Counted from the first letter of the stretch, positions 14,944 to 23,572 are shown. The stretch is 35,410 nucleotides of DNA from Sphingomonas faeni (GCF_024273235.1 NZ_JANBVH010000043.1:1-35410), one strand, 5' to 3'. The notes: generated by a model from the sequence alone, not told the origin. Program-made: numbers and translations.

Positions 14944-17775
14944 TTACCGTAAGGTTGCGGTATCCAGTTTCAGCGCAGCCTCGGGAATCACTTCCACGTT
15001 CGGATACGCCTTGCGCAGCGGTTCGATGAACTGCTTGGCATCGCCGACCACGACGATGCTCGCCGCCTTCGGATCGAGCAGCGCGACCGCCGCCGCCTGC
15101 ACCGCCGTCGGATCGACCGCACCGACCGCACCCGTAAAGCGCTGCAACTCGCCGAGCGGCACGCCGTTCTGGACATACGCGCCGAGGATCCCGGCAACGC
15201 CCGACGTCGTCTCGATCCCGCGACCGAAACTACCGACCAGCACGGCCTTGCGCGTGTCGAGTTCGGCGGCGGGCACGGGCGCCAACCCCAGCCGCGCCAT
15301 CTCGGCGGCGATCAGCGTCACGACCTCTGCCGCGGTCGGGTTCTTGGTCTGCGTCCGCGCGGCGATCGTGCCTTGCGTCTTGCCAGCATCCAGCCCGCTG
15401 CTCGCCCCGTAGGCAAGCCCGCGCTTGATCCGGATTTCCTGGTTCAGCCGCGAAGAGAAGCCGCCGCCGAGCACGGTATTGCCGACCGCCAGCGGGTAAT
15501 AGCGAGCGTCGTTCCGCGCGATCGCCGGCCGCGCGACGACCACGCCCGCCTGACCCGCCTCGGGCATGTCGACCACGATCACACGCGGCTTCGGATACAC
15601 CACCCGAGGCGCGTTCGCCGCCGCCGTACCAGCCGATTTCCAACCCCCGAACTGCGCCTCCGCCAACGCCTTCGCCCGCGCCGCGGTGACGTCGCCGACC
15701 ATGATCAGCGTCGCCTGGCCCGGCTGGAAACTCCGTGCATAGGCGGCGGCGATGTCGGGCCGGGTGATGGACTTCAACGACAAGGGCGTCCCCCCGATCG
15801 GTGCACCATAAGGCGATCCGCCGAGCACCGCACGGTCCGCCACTAGCCCCGCGACCTGTGCAGGGTTCTTGAGTGCCAGGGTGACGGCATCGACCTGCTG
15901 GGTCCGCGCGCGCTCGATCTCCTCGGGCGCAAAGGCCGGGTTCACCGCCACGTCCGCCAGGATCGCCATCGCCGGCGCAAGCTGGTCCGACTTCACCGTC
16001 ACGTCGACCGACGCGCCATCGCTGCCTGCCGCGCTGCCGATCGCGCCGCCAAGCCCCTCGATCGCCCGCGCGATCTGGGTTGCCGAGCGCGTCCTGGTTC
16101 CCTTGGTCAGCAGTTCCGCGGCCAGGCTGCTCACGCCCGCGCGGTTCGCCGGATCGGTCGCCGCACCACCGGCGGTCACCAGATAGGCGGTGACGATCGG
16201 CAGGTCGTGCCGCTCCACCGTGACCAGCCGCATGCCGTTGGCGAGACGAACCTCGACCGGCTGCGGGATCGTCGGCGATACCGGCGCGCTCGGTGCGGGC
16301 GGCTGGACGCGCTGGCCGTCCGGCGCAGGCGTCACGATCTCGACATCCGCAGGCGTCTTCAGGTCGGCAACCTGGACGGTCGGCGCCACCGCGATCGTAT
16401 CGGCCGCGCCTCCTGCCGGTTTGTCTGCAATCGGCAGGTACCGAATCGTCGCCGACTGGTTCTCTCCCAGATATTTCCGCGCCACCCGCTGGATATCCGC
16501 CGCAGTCACGCGAGAGATCGCCGCAAGCTGCTTGTCCGCCGCCTGCGGATCGCCGTCGATCAGCACCGCGGCGGCCAGCGTGCTCGCCTTGCCCTCGGCG
16601 GTCTCGCGCGACTGGATCGACTGGGTGAGGATCTCGTTCTTCGCTTCGGCCAGTTCGGCCGCGCTCACCGGCGCATCGCGGAACCGCGCGATCTCGCGCT
16701 TAAGCGCCGCCTCGCCCGCCTCGGGCGTCTTGCCGCCCGCCATGATCGCATAGACCACCAGATTGCCGGTCGACTGCTTGGTATCGAGGAACGCCTCCGC
16801 CGATTGCGCGAGCTGGTCGCGGTACACGACGTTCTCGTACAGCCGCGAACTCTCGCCCGTCGCCAGCACCGCGTTCAACACGGTCAGCGCCGCGCTATCC
16901 GCATCGCGGTCGGCAGGCACGTGATAGCTGACCAGCACCGCAGGCAACGGCGTGTTCGGCTCGTACACGGTGCGCGTCACCGCCTTGGTCCGTGCCGGCT
17001 CCGCCACGGTCACGCGTGGGATCGCCGCCGCGGGCTTCTTGATCCTGGCGAAATACTGGTCGACCCAGCCGTTCAACTGCGCGGTGTCGAAATTGCCCGA
17101 CACCACCAGGATGGCATTGTCCGGCCGATAATAGGTCGCGTGGAACGCACGAACGTCGTCGATCCCGGCCGCCTCGAGATTCTCCAGGCTGCCGATCGTC
17201 CCGCGCGCATAGGGGTGCGCAGTATAAGCAAGCGCCGGATAATAGAGCGAGAACAGCTTGCCGTACGGCCGTGCGAGCGTGCTCTGGCGCAGTTCCTCCT
17301 TCACCACGTCGCGCTCCGACCCGAAGCTCTTGGGCTCGACGACGAGGCTCGCCATCCGATCTGCTTCCGCGAACAGCAATCGCTGGAGGTGGTTGGCCGG
17401 GATGACCTCGTAATAGTTGGTGTAGTCGTCGTTGGTCGACGCGTTGTTATAGCCGCCGACGTCCTCGGTCAGTCGGTCCATCTGCTCCGACACCAGGTTG
17501 CGCGTCGACTTGAACATGAGGTGTTCGAACATGTGCGCGAACCCGGACTTGCCCTTGGGGTCGTCCTTCGAGCCGACATCGTACCACACCTGCACCGACA
17601 CGTTCGGCGTGCCGGTATCGCGGATCGCATAGACGCGCAGGCCGTTCGGCAATGTGCGCTCGGTGTAGGCGATCGGCTTGACCGAAACCTGTGAGGAAGC
17701 AGGCGCCACCTGCGCCACCGCCGCTACGGGGAAACATGCTGCGGTCAGCAGCAGCGCGGAGCGGAGGAGGCGCAT
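14944..17775 (-). CDS. M16 family zinc metalloprotease, two-domain, secreted
   Basis: A 943-residue periplasmic peptidase of the pitrilysin/insulinase family. The signal peptide MRLLRSALLLTAACFPVAAV ends near AQ (residue 22). The first M16 half carries the inverted zinc motif HMFEH (His81, Glu84 as general base, His85), with the third ligand in VVKEEL (Glu160/161). Two M16 C-like domains and a second, degenerate half follow (GMRLVTVERHDLPIVTAYLV, from about residue 490), which lacks the HxxEH motif, as usual in two-domain members. A Pro-rich linker joins the halves. The ATG at 17775 has AGGA 6 bases before it; reading on upstream would run through another gene. It is the last gene of the queA-tgt transcription unit, 8 bases after a small membrane protein. 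Confidence 0.95.
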   Translation of the reverse strand: MRLLRSALLLTAACFPVAAVAQVAPASSQVSVKPIAYTERTLPNGLRVYAIRDTGTPNVSVQVWYDVGSKDDPKGKSGFAHMFEHLMFKSTRNLVSEQMDRLTEDVGGYNNASTNDDYTNYYEVIPANHLQRLLFAEADRMASLVVEPKSFGSERDVVKEELRQSTLARPYGKLFSLYYPALAYTAHPYARGTIGSLENLEAAGIDDVRAFHATYYRPDNAILVVSGNFDTAQLNGWVDQYFARIKKPAAAIPRVTVAEPARTKAVTRTVYEPNTPLPAVLVSYHVPADRDADSAALTVLNAVLATGESSRLYENVVYRDQLAQSAEAFLDTKQSTGNLVVYAIMAGGKTPEAGEAALKREIARFRDAPVSAAELAEAKNEILTQSIQSRETAEGKASTLAAAVLIDGDPQAADKQLAAISRVTAADIQRVARKYLGENQSATIRYLPIADKPAGGAADTIAVAPTVQVADLKTPADVEIVTPAPDGQRVQPPAPSAPVSPTIPQPVEVRLANGMRLVTVERHDLPIVTAYLVTAGGAATDPANRAGVSSLAAELLTKGTRTRSATQIARAIEGLGGAIGSAAGSDGASVDVTVKSDQLAPAMAILADVAVNPAFAPEEIERARTQQVDAVTLALKNPAQVAGLVADRAVLGGSPYGAPIGGTPLSLKSITRPDIAAAYARSFQPGQATLIMVGDVTAARAKALAEAQFGGWKSAGTAAANAPRVVYPKPRVIVVDMPEAGQAGVVVARPAIARNDARYYPLAVGNTVLGGGFSSRLNQEIRIKRGLAYGASSGLDAGKTQGTIAARTQTKNPTAAEVVTLIAAEMARLGLAPVPAAELDTRKAVLVGSFGRGIETTSGVAGILGAYVQNGVPLGELQRFTGAVGAVDPTAVQAAAVALLDPKAASIVVVGDAKQFIEPLRKAYPNVEVIPEAALKLDTATLR

Positions 17776-17783
17776 AAGGGTCC

Positions 17784-17981
17784 TTACTTGTTGCGGTTCG
17801 CGAACAGCACCGCGCCCGCGATCGCCGCCGAGCCGATCCCGACGCCAAGGCCGATCTTCGCGAGCGGCCAGCTCTTCGCCTTTTCGGCGGCGTTGTGCGC
17901 GGCGACTTCGGCCTGCAGCTTTGCCTCCTTGGCGGCGGCAAGGATCTCGTTCGGGGTATCGCTGTCGATCTTGATGGTCAC
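17784..17981 (-). CDS. Small membrane-anchored protein between tgt and the M16 protease
   Basis: A 65-residue protein with an amphipathic N-terminal helix (TPNEILAAAKEAKLQAEVAA then HNAAEKAKSW) and a C-terminal membrane helix (LAKIGLGVGIGSAAIAGAVL), ending FANRNK. The layout of a cytosolic coiled segment plus a tail anchor with a basic end suggests a tail-anchored membrane protein. Family not recognised. The GTG start at 17981 overlaps the tgt stop (GTGA) and is preceded by GGAG, so it is translationally coupled to tgt. It reads directly into the M16 protease gene. Confidence 0.8.
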   Translation of the reverse strand: MTIKIDSDTPNEILAAAKEAKLQAEVAAHNAAEKAKSWPLAKIGLGVGIGSAAIAGAVLFANRNK

Positions 17982-19126
17982 TTGGGCTCTCCTTCACTCT
18001 TCCGGGCATACACCGCACGGAAATCATTCGCGAACTGCGTCAGCGTTCCCGAGGCGATCGCCGCCCGCAGGTCCGCCATCAGCGTTTCGTAGAACCAGAT
18101 GTTATGCTCCGTCATGAGCATTGCGCCAAGCATTTCGCCCGACCGAACGAGGTGATGCAGATACGCCCGGCCCCAGGTCGCGCAGACCGGGCAGGGGCAG
18201 GCGGGGTCGAGCGGCCCCATATCCTCGGCGAATTTCGCGTTGCGGATGTTGATCGGCCCGGTCCGCGTGAACGCCTGGCCGGTCCTGCCGGACCGCGTCG
18301 GCATCACGCAGTCGAACATGTCGATCCCGCGCTCGACCGCACCGACGATGTCGTCGGGCTTGCCGACGCCCATCAGGTAGCGCGGCTTGTCGACCGGCAA
18401 CTGGCCCGGCGCGAAGTCGAGGCAGCCGAACATCGCCTCCTGGCCCTCGCCGACCGCCAGCCCGCCGACCGCATAGCCGTCGAAGCCGATATCGATCAGC
18501 GCATCCGCCGACGACTTCCGGAAGCCCTCGTTCAGCGCGCCCTGCTGGATCCCGAAGATCGCGTTGTTCTCGGCATGCTCTTCGCCGCCGTCGAACGCCG
18601 CGCGCGACCGCTTTGCCCAGCGCATCGATCGCTCCATCGCCGCGGCCTGCACCTCGCGCGTCGAGGTCGTCGGCACCAGTTCGTCGAACGCCATGACGAT
18701 GTTCGAGCCGAGCAGCCGCTGGATCTCGATCGACCGCTCCGGGCTTAGCAGATGCCGCGTGCCGTCGAGATGCGACTTGAACGACACGCCTTCCTCGGAG
18801 CGCTTGGTGAGGTCGGCAAGGCTCATCACCTGATACCCGCCGGAGTCGGTCAGGATCGGCTTCGACCAGCCCGAAAACGCGTGCAGCCCCCCCAGCCGCG
18901 CGACCCGCTCCGCGCCCGGCCGCAGCATCAAATGATAGGTGTTGCCGAGGATGATGTCCGCGCCCGCGCCGACCACGTCGGCGGGCTTCATGCCCTTGAC
19001 GGTGGCCGCGGTGCCGACCGGCATGAACGCCGGCGTGCGGATGTCGCCGCGCTGCATCGCGATGACGCCCGTGCGCGCCTTGCCATCGGTGGCCGATATG
19101 GTGAAGTCGAAGCGAGGGCGGGTCAT
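17978..19126 (-). CDS. tgt: Queuine tRNA-ribosyltransferase
   Basis: Tgt exchanges guanine-34 for preQ1 in tRNAs with GUN anticodons, the base-exchange step of queuosine synthesis. The 382-residue product has the catalytic aspartates Asp94 (LTDSGGYQVMS) and Asp272 (DMFDCVMPTR), the substrate loop GIQQGA and VGGLAVGEG, and the zinc site Cys310-Cys312-Cys315-His341 (ACPCPVC...MTEHN). Length is normal. The ATG at 19126 is four bases beyond the stop of the EF-hand gene. With queA in the same unit two consecutive queuosine steps are encoded together; only the small EF-hand gene separates them. Confidence 0.98.
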   Translation of the reverse strand: MTRPRFDFTISATDGKARTGVIAMQRGDIRTPAFMPVGTAATVKGMKPADVVGAGADIILGNTYHLMLRPGAERVARLGGLHAFSGWSKPILTDSGGYQVMSLADLTKRSEEGVSFKSHLDGTRHLLSPERSIEIQRLLGSNIVMAFDELVPTTSTREVQAAAMERSMRWAKRSRAAFDGGEEHAENNAIFGIQQGALNEGFRKSSADALIDIGFDGYAVGGLAVGEGQEAMFGCLDFAPGQLPVDKPRYLMGVGKPDDIVGAVERGIDMFDCVMPTRSGRTGQAFTRTGPINIRNAKFAEDMGPLDPACPCPVCATWGRAYLHHLVRSGEMLGAMLMTEHNIWFYETLMADLRAAIASGTLTQFANDFRAVYARKSEGEPK

Positions 19127-19130
19127 GGTA

Positions 19131-19598
19131 TCAGCGTTTCTTGCGGATGCCGTAGCGATCGCCGACCGGCGCGCCGCGGATGGTGATGAGTTCGGCGCGG
19201 GTCAGCACGCCGTCCCTGTCGCGGTTGAACCGCACGAAGAACTGCGCGAACCGCGTCTGCAATTCGGCGAGCGTGATCCGGTTGTCGCCGTCGCGATCGA
19301 CCTCGAACGGGCTCGGCAACGCGTTACGATCGCCCAGCCACGCCTGCGCCCAATCGGCATAGGCGATGTATCCAATCGATCCCGTCGCCGCGCCCTCGGC
19401 GGTGGCATAGCTCCGCGCGACACAGGCGGTCAGCTCGGCCTGCGTCACGCGGCCATCGCCATTCGCATCGCAGGCGGCGATGAACAGGGCGGCGGGCTCG
19501 GCGAAGATCGTTGCAGGCGGTTGTGGCGTCCCCGCGGGTGGCGGCGCGGCGGTAATGGCCTGGAGCAGAGCGAAAGCGAGCAGCATGCCGCCCGTCAT
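19131..19598 (-). CDS. Secreted EF-hand calcium-binding protein
   Basis: A 155-residue protein with an N-terminal hydrophobic signal (MLLAFALLQAITAA) and three EF-hand loops: DANGDGRVTQAE (44-55), DRDGDNRITLAE (101-112) and NRDRDGVLTRAE (125-136). All have acidic residues at loop positions 1, 3, 5 and 12, apart from Asn at position 1 in the last. The Pro-rich segment 19-30 follows the signal. Location is probably periplasmic. Its ATG overlaps the queA stop (ATGA), and tgt starts 4 bases after its stop, so it is translationally embedded in the queuosine genes without an obvious link to them. Confidence 0.9.
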   Translation of the reverse strand: MTGGMLLAFALLQAITAAPPPAGTPQPPATIFAEPAALFIAACDANGDGRVTQAELTACVARSYATAEGAATGSIGYIAYADWAQAWLGDRNALPSPFEVDRDGDNRITLAELQTRFAQFFVRFNRDRDGVLTRAELITIRGAPVGDRYGIRKKR

Positions 19599-20620
19599 GG
19601 CAGCAGAAGCGAGGCGTCGCCATAGCTGTAGAAGCGATACTTTTCAGCGATCGCATGCGCATACGCCGCCTGCATCCGCTCGCGCCCCATCAGCGCCGAC
19701 ACCAGCATGAACAAGGTCGAGCGCGGCAGATGAAAATTGGTCATCAAGCCGTCGATGCCGCGGAACCGATAGCCCGGCGTGATGAAGATCGCGGTATCGC
19801 CGTCGAACGGGCGGATCACGTCGTCCTCGCCGGTCGCGCTCTCGATCAGTCGCAGCGACGTCGTCCCGACCGCAATCACACGCCCCCCCGCAGCGCGGAC
19901 CGCGTTCAGCCGGTCGGCGGTGGCTGCATCGATCCGGCCCCATTCGGCATGCATCTTGTGCTCGGTGGTATCGGTAGCCTTCACAGGAAGGAACGTCCCC
20001 GCGCCGACATGCAGCGTCAGCGTGGCATGTTCGATACCCGCGGCATCGAGCGCCGCCATCAGCTTCGGCGTGAAATGCAGCGCCGCCGTCGGAGCCGCCA
20101 CCGCGCCCGGCTCGGACGCGAACATCGTCTGGTAATCGTCCGCATCGCGTTCGTCGGTCGGGCGCTTGCCGGCGATATACGGGGGCAGGGGCATGTGGCC
20201 CGCGCGTTCCAGCAATAGCTCCACCGGCTCGTCGCCCGCGAACACCAGTGCGTAACTCCCGTCGTCCTCGCGATCGACCGCCGCCGCGCTGACGCCGTTG
20301 CCGAATTCGATCACGTCGCCATCGCGCAGCCGCCGCGCGTTGCGGATGAACGCGCGCCATCGCCGCGGCCCCTCGCGCTTGTGCAACGTCGCGCCGATCT
20401 TCGCATCGCCGCGCGTCCCGTCGAGCTGAGCCGGGATCACCCGCGTATCGTTGAAGACGAGCATGTCGCCACGTCGCAGCAGCGACGGCAGGTCCGATAC
20501 GCCCGCATCCAGCGTGCGATCACCTTCGAGCACCAGCATCCGTGCAGCATCGCGCGGCGCCGCAGGGCGGAGCGCGATGTTGTCGGTCGGCAGGTCGAAG
20601 TCGAAAAGGTCGACGTTCAA
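19595..20620 (-). CDS. queA: S-adenosylmethionine:tRNA ribosyltransferase-isomerase
   Basis: QueA transfers and isomerises the ribosyl group of S-adenosylmethionine onto preQ1 in tRNA, making epoxyqueuosine. The 341-residue product opens with VDLFDFDLPTDNIALRPAAP and carries the family's landmarks: GDMLVFNDTRVIPAQL, MPLPPYIAGKRPTDERDADD, YQTMFASEPGAVAAPTAALH, LHVGAGTFLPVK and TNFHLPRSTLFMLVSALMG. All are intact. The ATG at 20620 lies 7 bases after the stop of the cyclophilin gene and its stop overlaps the next ATG. It acts just downstream of Tgt in the pathway. Confidence 0.98.
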   Translation of the reverse strand: MNVDLFDFDLPTDNIALRPAAPRDAARMLVLEGDRTLDAGVSDLPSLLRRGDMLVFNDTRVIPAQLDGTRGDAKIGATLHKREGPRRWRAFIRNARRLRDGDVIEFGNGVSAAAVDREDDGSYALVFAGDEPVELLLERAGHMPLPPYIAGKRPTDERDADDYQTMFASEPGAVAAPTAALHFTPKLMAALDAAGIEHATLTLHVGAGTFLPVKATDTTEHKMHAEWGRIDAATADRLNAVRAAGGRVIAVGTTSLRLIESATGEDDVIRPFDGDTAIFITPGYRFRGIDGLMTNFHLPRSTLFMLVSALMGRERMQAAYAHAIAEKYRFYSYGDASLLLP

Positions 20621-20627
20621 CGCGAGG

Positions 20628-21353
20628 TCACTTCTTTGCAGGAGCCTTCTTTACGGGCGCCTTGCGGGCAGCCGGTGCGAGCTTGGGCTTGGCCGCATCC
20701 GGACCCGATGCCGTACCCGGCAACGTCACCGGTGCGCCGAGCGCCGGGGCAGGCGGACCCGCGACATACGCCGGGGGATTATCGGCCGCGATATACGCAT
20801 GGACGATCCGCGACGGGTTCGCCGGCGGCTCGCCGCGCTCGATCGCGTCGACATACTGCATCCCGTCGATCACGCGACCGAACACGGTGTATTTCTTGTC
20901 GAGGCTGAGGCGCGGCTGGAAGACGATGAAGAACTGGCTGTTGGCGCTGTCCTCCTTGTCCGACCGTGCCGCCGAGACGGCCCCGCGGACGTGCGGCAGG
21001 TAATTGAACTCCGCCTTGACGTCGGGGAGCGTCGAGCCGCCCGTGCCGTCGCCCTTGGGATCGCCGCCCTGCGCCATGAAGCCGTCGATCACGCGGTGAA
21101 ACGCGAGGCCGTCATAGAAATGCTGGCGCGTGAGCGTCTTGATCCGCTCGACCATCAACGGCGCGACGTCGGGCCGCAGCCAGATCGTCACGCGGCCACC
21201 GGTCGACAGGTCGAGCAGCAGCAGATTCTGTGTATCGGTCGTGAGCGGCGGCGTCAGGCGCGCTGGGGCTGCCACGACATCCTTCTTCTGCGCCGCGACC
21301 GGCACCGTGACCAGGCACCCGAGCAACGCGAACATTCCGACAAAAAATCGCAT
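20628..21353 (-). CDS. Periplasmic cyclophilin-type peptidyl-prolyl isomerase
   Basis: Catalyses cis-trans isomerisation of Xaa-Pro bonds. The signal peptide MRFFVGMFALLGCLVTVPVA is followed by a cyclophilin domain (about 45-205) with the catalytic FHRVIDGFMAQGGD (Phe85, Arg87, Gln95), the SQFFIVF strand and FGRVIDGM. The C-terminal ~35 residues are Ala/Pro/Lys-rich (KAPVKKAPAKK), an unusual basic tail that could bind the cell surface or nucleic acid. I chose the ATG at 21353, with GGGA upstream; the open frame before it is intergenic repeat sequence and the signal peptide begins only here. It precedes queA by 7 bases. Confidence 0.93.
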   Translation of the reverse strand: MRFFVGMFALLGCLVTVPVAAQKKDVVAAPARLTPPLTTDTQNLLLLDLSTGGRVTIWLRPDVAPLMVERIKTLTRQHFYDGLAFHRVIDGFMAQGGDPKGDGTGGSTLPDVKAEFNYLPHVRGAVSAARSDKEDSANSQFFIVFQPRLSLDKKYTVFGRVIDGMQYVDAIERGEPPANPSRIVHAYIAADNPPAYVAGPPAPALGAPVTLPGTASGPDAAKPKLAPAARKAPVKKAPAKK

Positions 21354-21449
21354 CAAATTCCCACTCGCAAGAGGCCCGGCGCAACCAGGCTGCCGCCACT
21401 TAGAGCAAATCCCCGCTTGCGCCAATCTGAACGTGCAGCGCTGCTGGCG

Positions 21450-21567
21450 CCGAACTGCTCCCCTCCCTGGAAGGGAGGGGCCGGGGGTGGGTAGGCCGGC
21501 TTCGGCCAGAACCGTTCGACCAAGCGGAACCCAACCCACCCCCAACCCCTCCCTTCCAGGGAGGGGC
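21450..21567. repeat. Long inverted repeat between coaD and the cyclophilin gene
   Basis: CCCCTCCCTGGAAGGGAGGG then GCCGGGGGTGGGT at 21460 faces ACCCACCCCCAACCCCTCCC then TTCCAGGGAGGGG at 21535, so the ~35-base arms fold around a ~40-base loop. A smaller palindrome (CCTCCCTggAAGGGAGG) lies in each arm. It could act as a partial transcription barrier inside the operon. Confidence 0.75.
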
Positions 21568-21575
21568 GAAGGAAG

Positions 21576-22082
21576 TCAGCTCCCCTTGCGGCCGATCTTC
21601 TCGACCCGCGCAACCACCTCTTCGCGCACCGATTCCGGCACGAACTTGGCGATATTCCCGCCGTACAGCGCGATCTCCTTCACCAGCCGGCTCGCAATAG
21701 GCTGCAATGCAACGTCGGCCATCAGGAACACCGTCTCGACGCGCGGATTGATCTGCTGGTTCATCCCCGCCATCTGGTACTCGTATTCGAAGTCAGCGAC
21801 CGCGCGCAGTCCGCGAACGATCACCTTCGCGCCCTGCCGCTCGGCGAAATCCATCAGCAGCGAATCGAACGCGACGACCTCGATGTCGCCGCCGATCCAG
21901 GCGACCTCGCGCCGCACCGTCGCCATGCGCTCCTCGATCGTGAACATCGGCGACTTCGAAGGGTTGGTCGTCACGCCGATCACCAACCGGTCGACCAGCT
22001 TCGCGCCGCGCCGGATGATGTCCATATGGCCCAACGTGACCGGATCGAACGTGCCGGGATAGACACCAATGCGTGCGGTCAT
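21576..22082 (-). CDS. coaD: Phosphopantetheine adenylyltransferase
   Basis: CoaD makes dephospho-CoA from 4'-phosphopantetheine and ATP. The 168-residue product begins TARIGVYPGTFDPVTLGHMD with the TxGH nucleotide motif (Thr16-Gly18-His19) of this nucleotidyltransferase family. VIVRGLRAVADFEYEYQMAG MNQQ is the phosphopantetheine-site region (here split at the Gly), and ASRLVKEIALYGGNI replaces the usual ISSTFVRE. Length matches the family. The ATG at 22082 follows GGAG; the upstream reading frame is antisense-like sequence of ispA. It lies 22 bases after ispA. Confidence 0.97.
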   Translation of the reverse strand: MTARIGVYPGTFDPVTLGHMDIIRRGAKLVDRLVIGVTTNPSKSPMFTIEERMATVRREVAWIGGDIEVVAFDSLLMDFAERQGAKVIVRGLRAVADFEYEYQMAGMNQQINPRVETVFLMADVALQPIASRLVKEIALYGGNIAKFVPESVREEVVARVEKIGRKGS

Positions 22083-22104
22083 GTCGGACTCTCCGGTTGT
22101 CGGT

Positions 22105-22995
22105 TCAGCGGTCGCGTTCGAGCACGTAGCGCGCGATATCCCGCAGCAGATCGGCTTCCTTGCCATAGCTGTGGAGGTGCGCGATCGCCTGATCGACCAG
22201 CATCCGCGCCTGTTCGCGCGCGCGCTCGGGGCCCAGCAGCGACAGGAACGTCTCCTTGCCGGCGCCTTCGTCCTTGCGCAGTTTCTTGCCCGCGACCGCC
22301 TCGTCACCCTCGGCATCGAGCAGGTCGTCCGCGATCTGGAACGCGAGCCCCAGATCATGCGCATAGCCGCGCAGCCCGACGCGCCCCTCAGGCGGCAACC
22401 GCCCGAGGATCGCGCCTGCTTCGACCGACGCGGAGATCAGCGCGCCCGTCTTCATCTGCTGCAGCCGCGTGACGGTGTTGAGGTCGAAGCGCGCGCTTTC
22501 CGCCTCGATATCCATCTTCTGCCCGCCCGCCATGCCGTTCGGTCCGGCGGCGCGCGCGAGGTCGAGGACGAGTTCGATCCGCACGAACGGATCGGGGTGC
22601 GTCGCCGGATCGGCGAGGATCTCGAACGCCAGTGCGTGCAGGCAGTCGCCCGCCAGGATCGCGGTCGCCTCGTCGAAGACCTTGTGCACGGTCGGCTTGC
22701 CGCGGCGCATGTCGTCATTGTCCATCGACGGCAGGTCGTCGTGGATCAGCGAATAGACGTGGATCGCCTCCAGCGCCGTCGCCGCCCGTGCCGAGCATTC
22801 GCGCGCGACGTCGAACAGGTTGGCGGTCGCGAACACCAGCAGCGGGCGCAGTCGCTTGCCCCCGCCGATCGCCGCATGCCGCATCGCCCGGTACAGGTCG
22901 CCGCGCGGGTCGTCGGGGATCGTCAGCAGCTGGTCGAACTGCCGGTCGATCTCGGCGGAGACCTCGGCGAGTGCCGCATCCAGCGTGACGGGCAT
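22105..22995 (-). CDS. ispA: Farnesyl diphosphate synthase (polyprenyl synthetase family)
   Basis: Condenses isopentenyl diphosphate with dimethylallyl and geranyl diphosphate to make farnesyl diphosphate. The 296-residue product has the first aspartate-rich motif DDLPSMDNDD (86-95) followed by RRGKPTVHK, and the second, DDLLD (223-227). GGGKRLRPLLV is the isopentenyl diphosphate-binding region. The neighbour xseB and the sequence pattern indicate the short-chain IspA group; product length cannot be proved by eye. ATG at 22995; a GTG three codons earlier is possible. It follows xseB after 13 bases. Confidence 0.95.
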   Translation of the reverse strand: MPVTLDAALAEVSAEIDRQFDQLLTIPDDPRGDLYRAMRHAAIGGGKRLRPLLVFATANLFDVARECSARAATALEAIHVYSLIHDDLPSMDNDDMRRGKPTVHKVFDEATAILAGDCLHALAFEILADPATHPDPFVRIELVLDLARAAGPNGMAGGQKMDIEAESARFDLNTVTRLQQMKTGALISASVEAGAILGRLPPEGRVGLRGYAHDLGLAFQIADDLLDAEGDEAVAGKKLRKDEGAGKETFLSLLGPERAREQARMLVDQAIAHLHSYGKEADLLRDIARYVLERDR

Positions 22996-23008
22996 CTGGC
23001 TCACCGCC

Positions 23009-23248
23009 TCAGCCCGCCGCGAACGGGCGGACGCCGGCGGGCTTGCCGTCGCCGTCGAGCCGGATCGCCTCGATCCGTGCCTGCGCCGCATCGAGCCGGT
23101 CGGCGCAGCGCTGGCGCAGCTTGTTGCCGCGCTCGTACAGCTCTATCGCCTGCTGCAGCGGCGTATCGCCACTTTCCAGCTTCCCGACGATGAGTTCGAG
23201 TTCCTTCAGTGCATCCTCGAACGCGAGGTCTTCGATCGGCGTGTCCAT
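23009..23248 (-). CDS. xseB: Exodeoxyribonuclease VII small subunit
   Basis: XseB is the small helical subunit of exonuclease VII, a single-strand DNA exonuclease. The 79-residue product has the family core FEDALKELELIVGKLESGDT PLQQAIELYERG (two helices), then NKLRQRCADRLDAAQARIEA. The ATG at 23248 opens the typical MDTPIEDLAFEDALKELE sequence. xseB directly before ispA is a widespread gene order. xseA is not in this window. It is the first gene of the long minus-strand unit ending with the M16 protease. Confidence 0.96.
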   Translation of the reverse strand: MDTPIEDLAFEDALKELELIVGKLESGDTPLQQAIELYERGNKLRQRCADRLDAAQARIEAIRLDGDGKPAGVRPFAAG

Positions 23249-23317
23249 GTCGGTCGCTATGGCGCAGGCACGCGATGGGGGTCAAGGATGCACGAGGACC
23301 GTTGCTTGGCACGGCCA

Positions 23318-23515
23318 TCAGCGCAGGCGGTTGACGGTCCAGGTGTACAGTACGGAAACCCCGATCAGCCCGAAATCGACCGCAGCCCGCATCCGGTGCG
23401 GCGACGGGTCGCTGCTCTCGTGCGTGAGGATTCGGATTTCCGCGGTCGGATGCCGCGCGGCGAGCGTCACCAGCGCGACGGCGACTACCGCAAGCACCAT
23501 TTTCCGGTCGCGCAT
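23318..23515 (-). CDS. Small membrane protein, hypothetical (65 aa)
   Basis: A short protein with one strongly hydrophobic N-terminal segment (KMVLAVVAVALVTLAA), a polar middle (HESSDPSPHRMRA) and a second mildly hydrophobic stretch near the end (VDFGLIGVSVLYTWTV). I take the ATG at 23515, with GGGGGA 8 bases before it; a TTG six bases earlier lies too close to that ribosome site. It sits between the second GGDEF gene and xseB on the same strand. Family not recognised; it could still be spurious, though the ribosome site and hydrophobic pattern are good. Confidence 0.55.
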   Translation of the reverse strand: MRDRKMVLAVVAVALVTLAARHPTAEIRILTHESSDPSPHRMRAAVDFGLIGVSVLYTWTVNRLR

Positions 23516-23572
23516 CGTCAATCTCCCCCGACGTCGTTTTGCACCCTGTAGGTTCGTTTCACAAGCGCCCCG

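Noticed and set aside
16207..17694. Plus-strand frame (495 aa) opposite the M16 protease gene
   Set aside because: Arg/His-rich antisense reading of a gene whose signal peptide, HxxEH motif and length are all normal.
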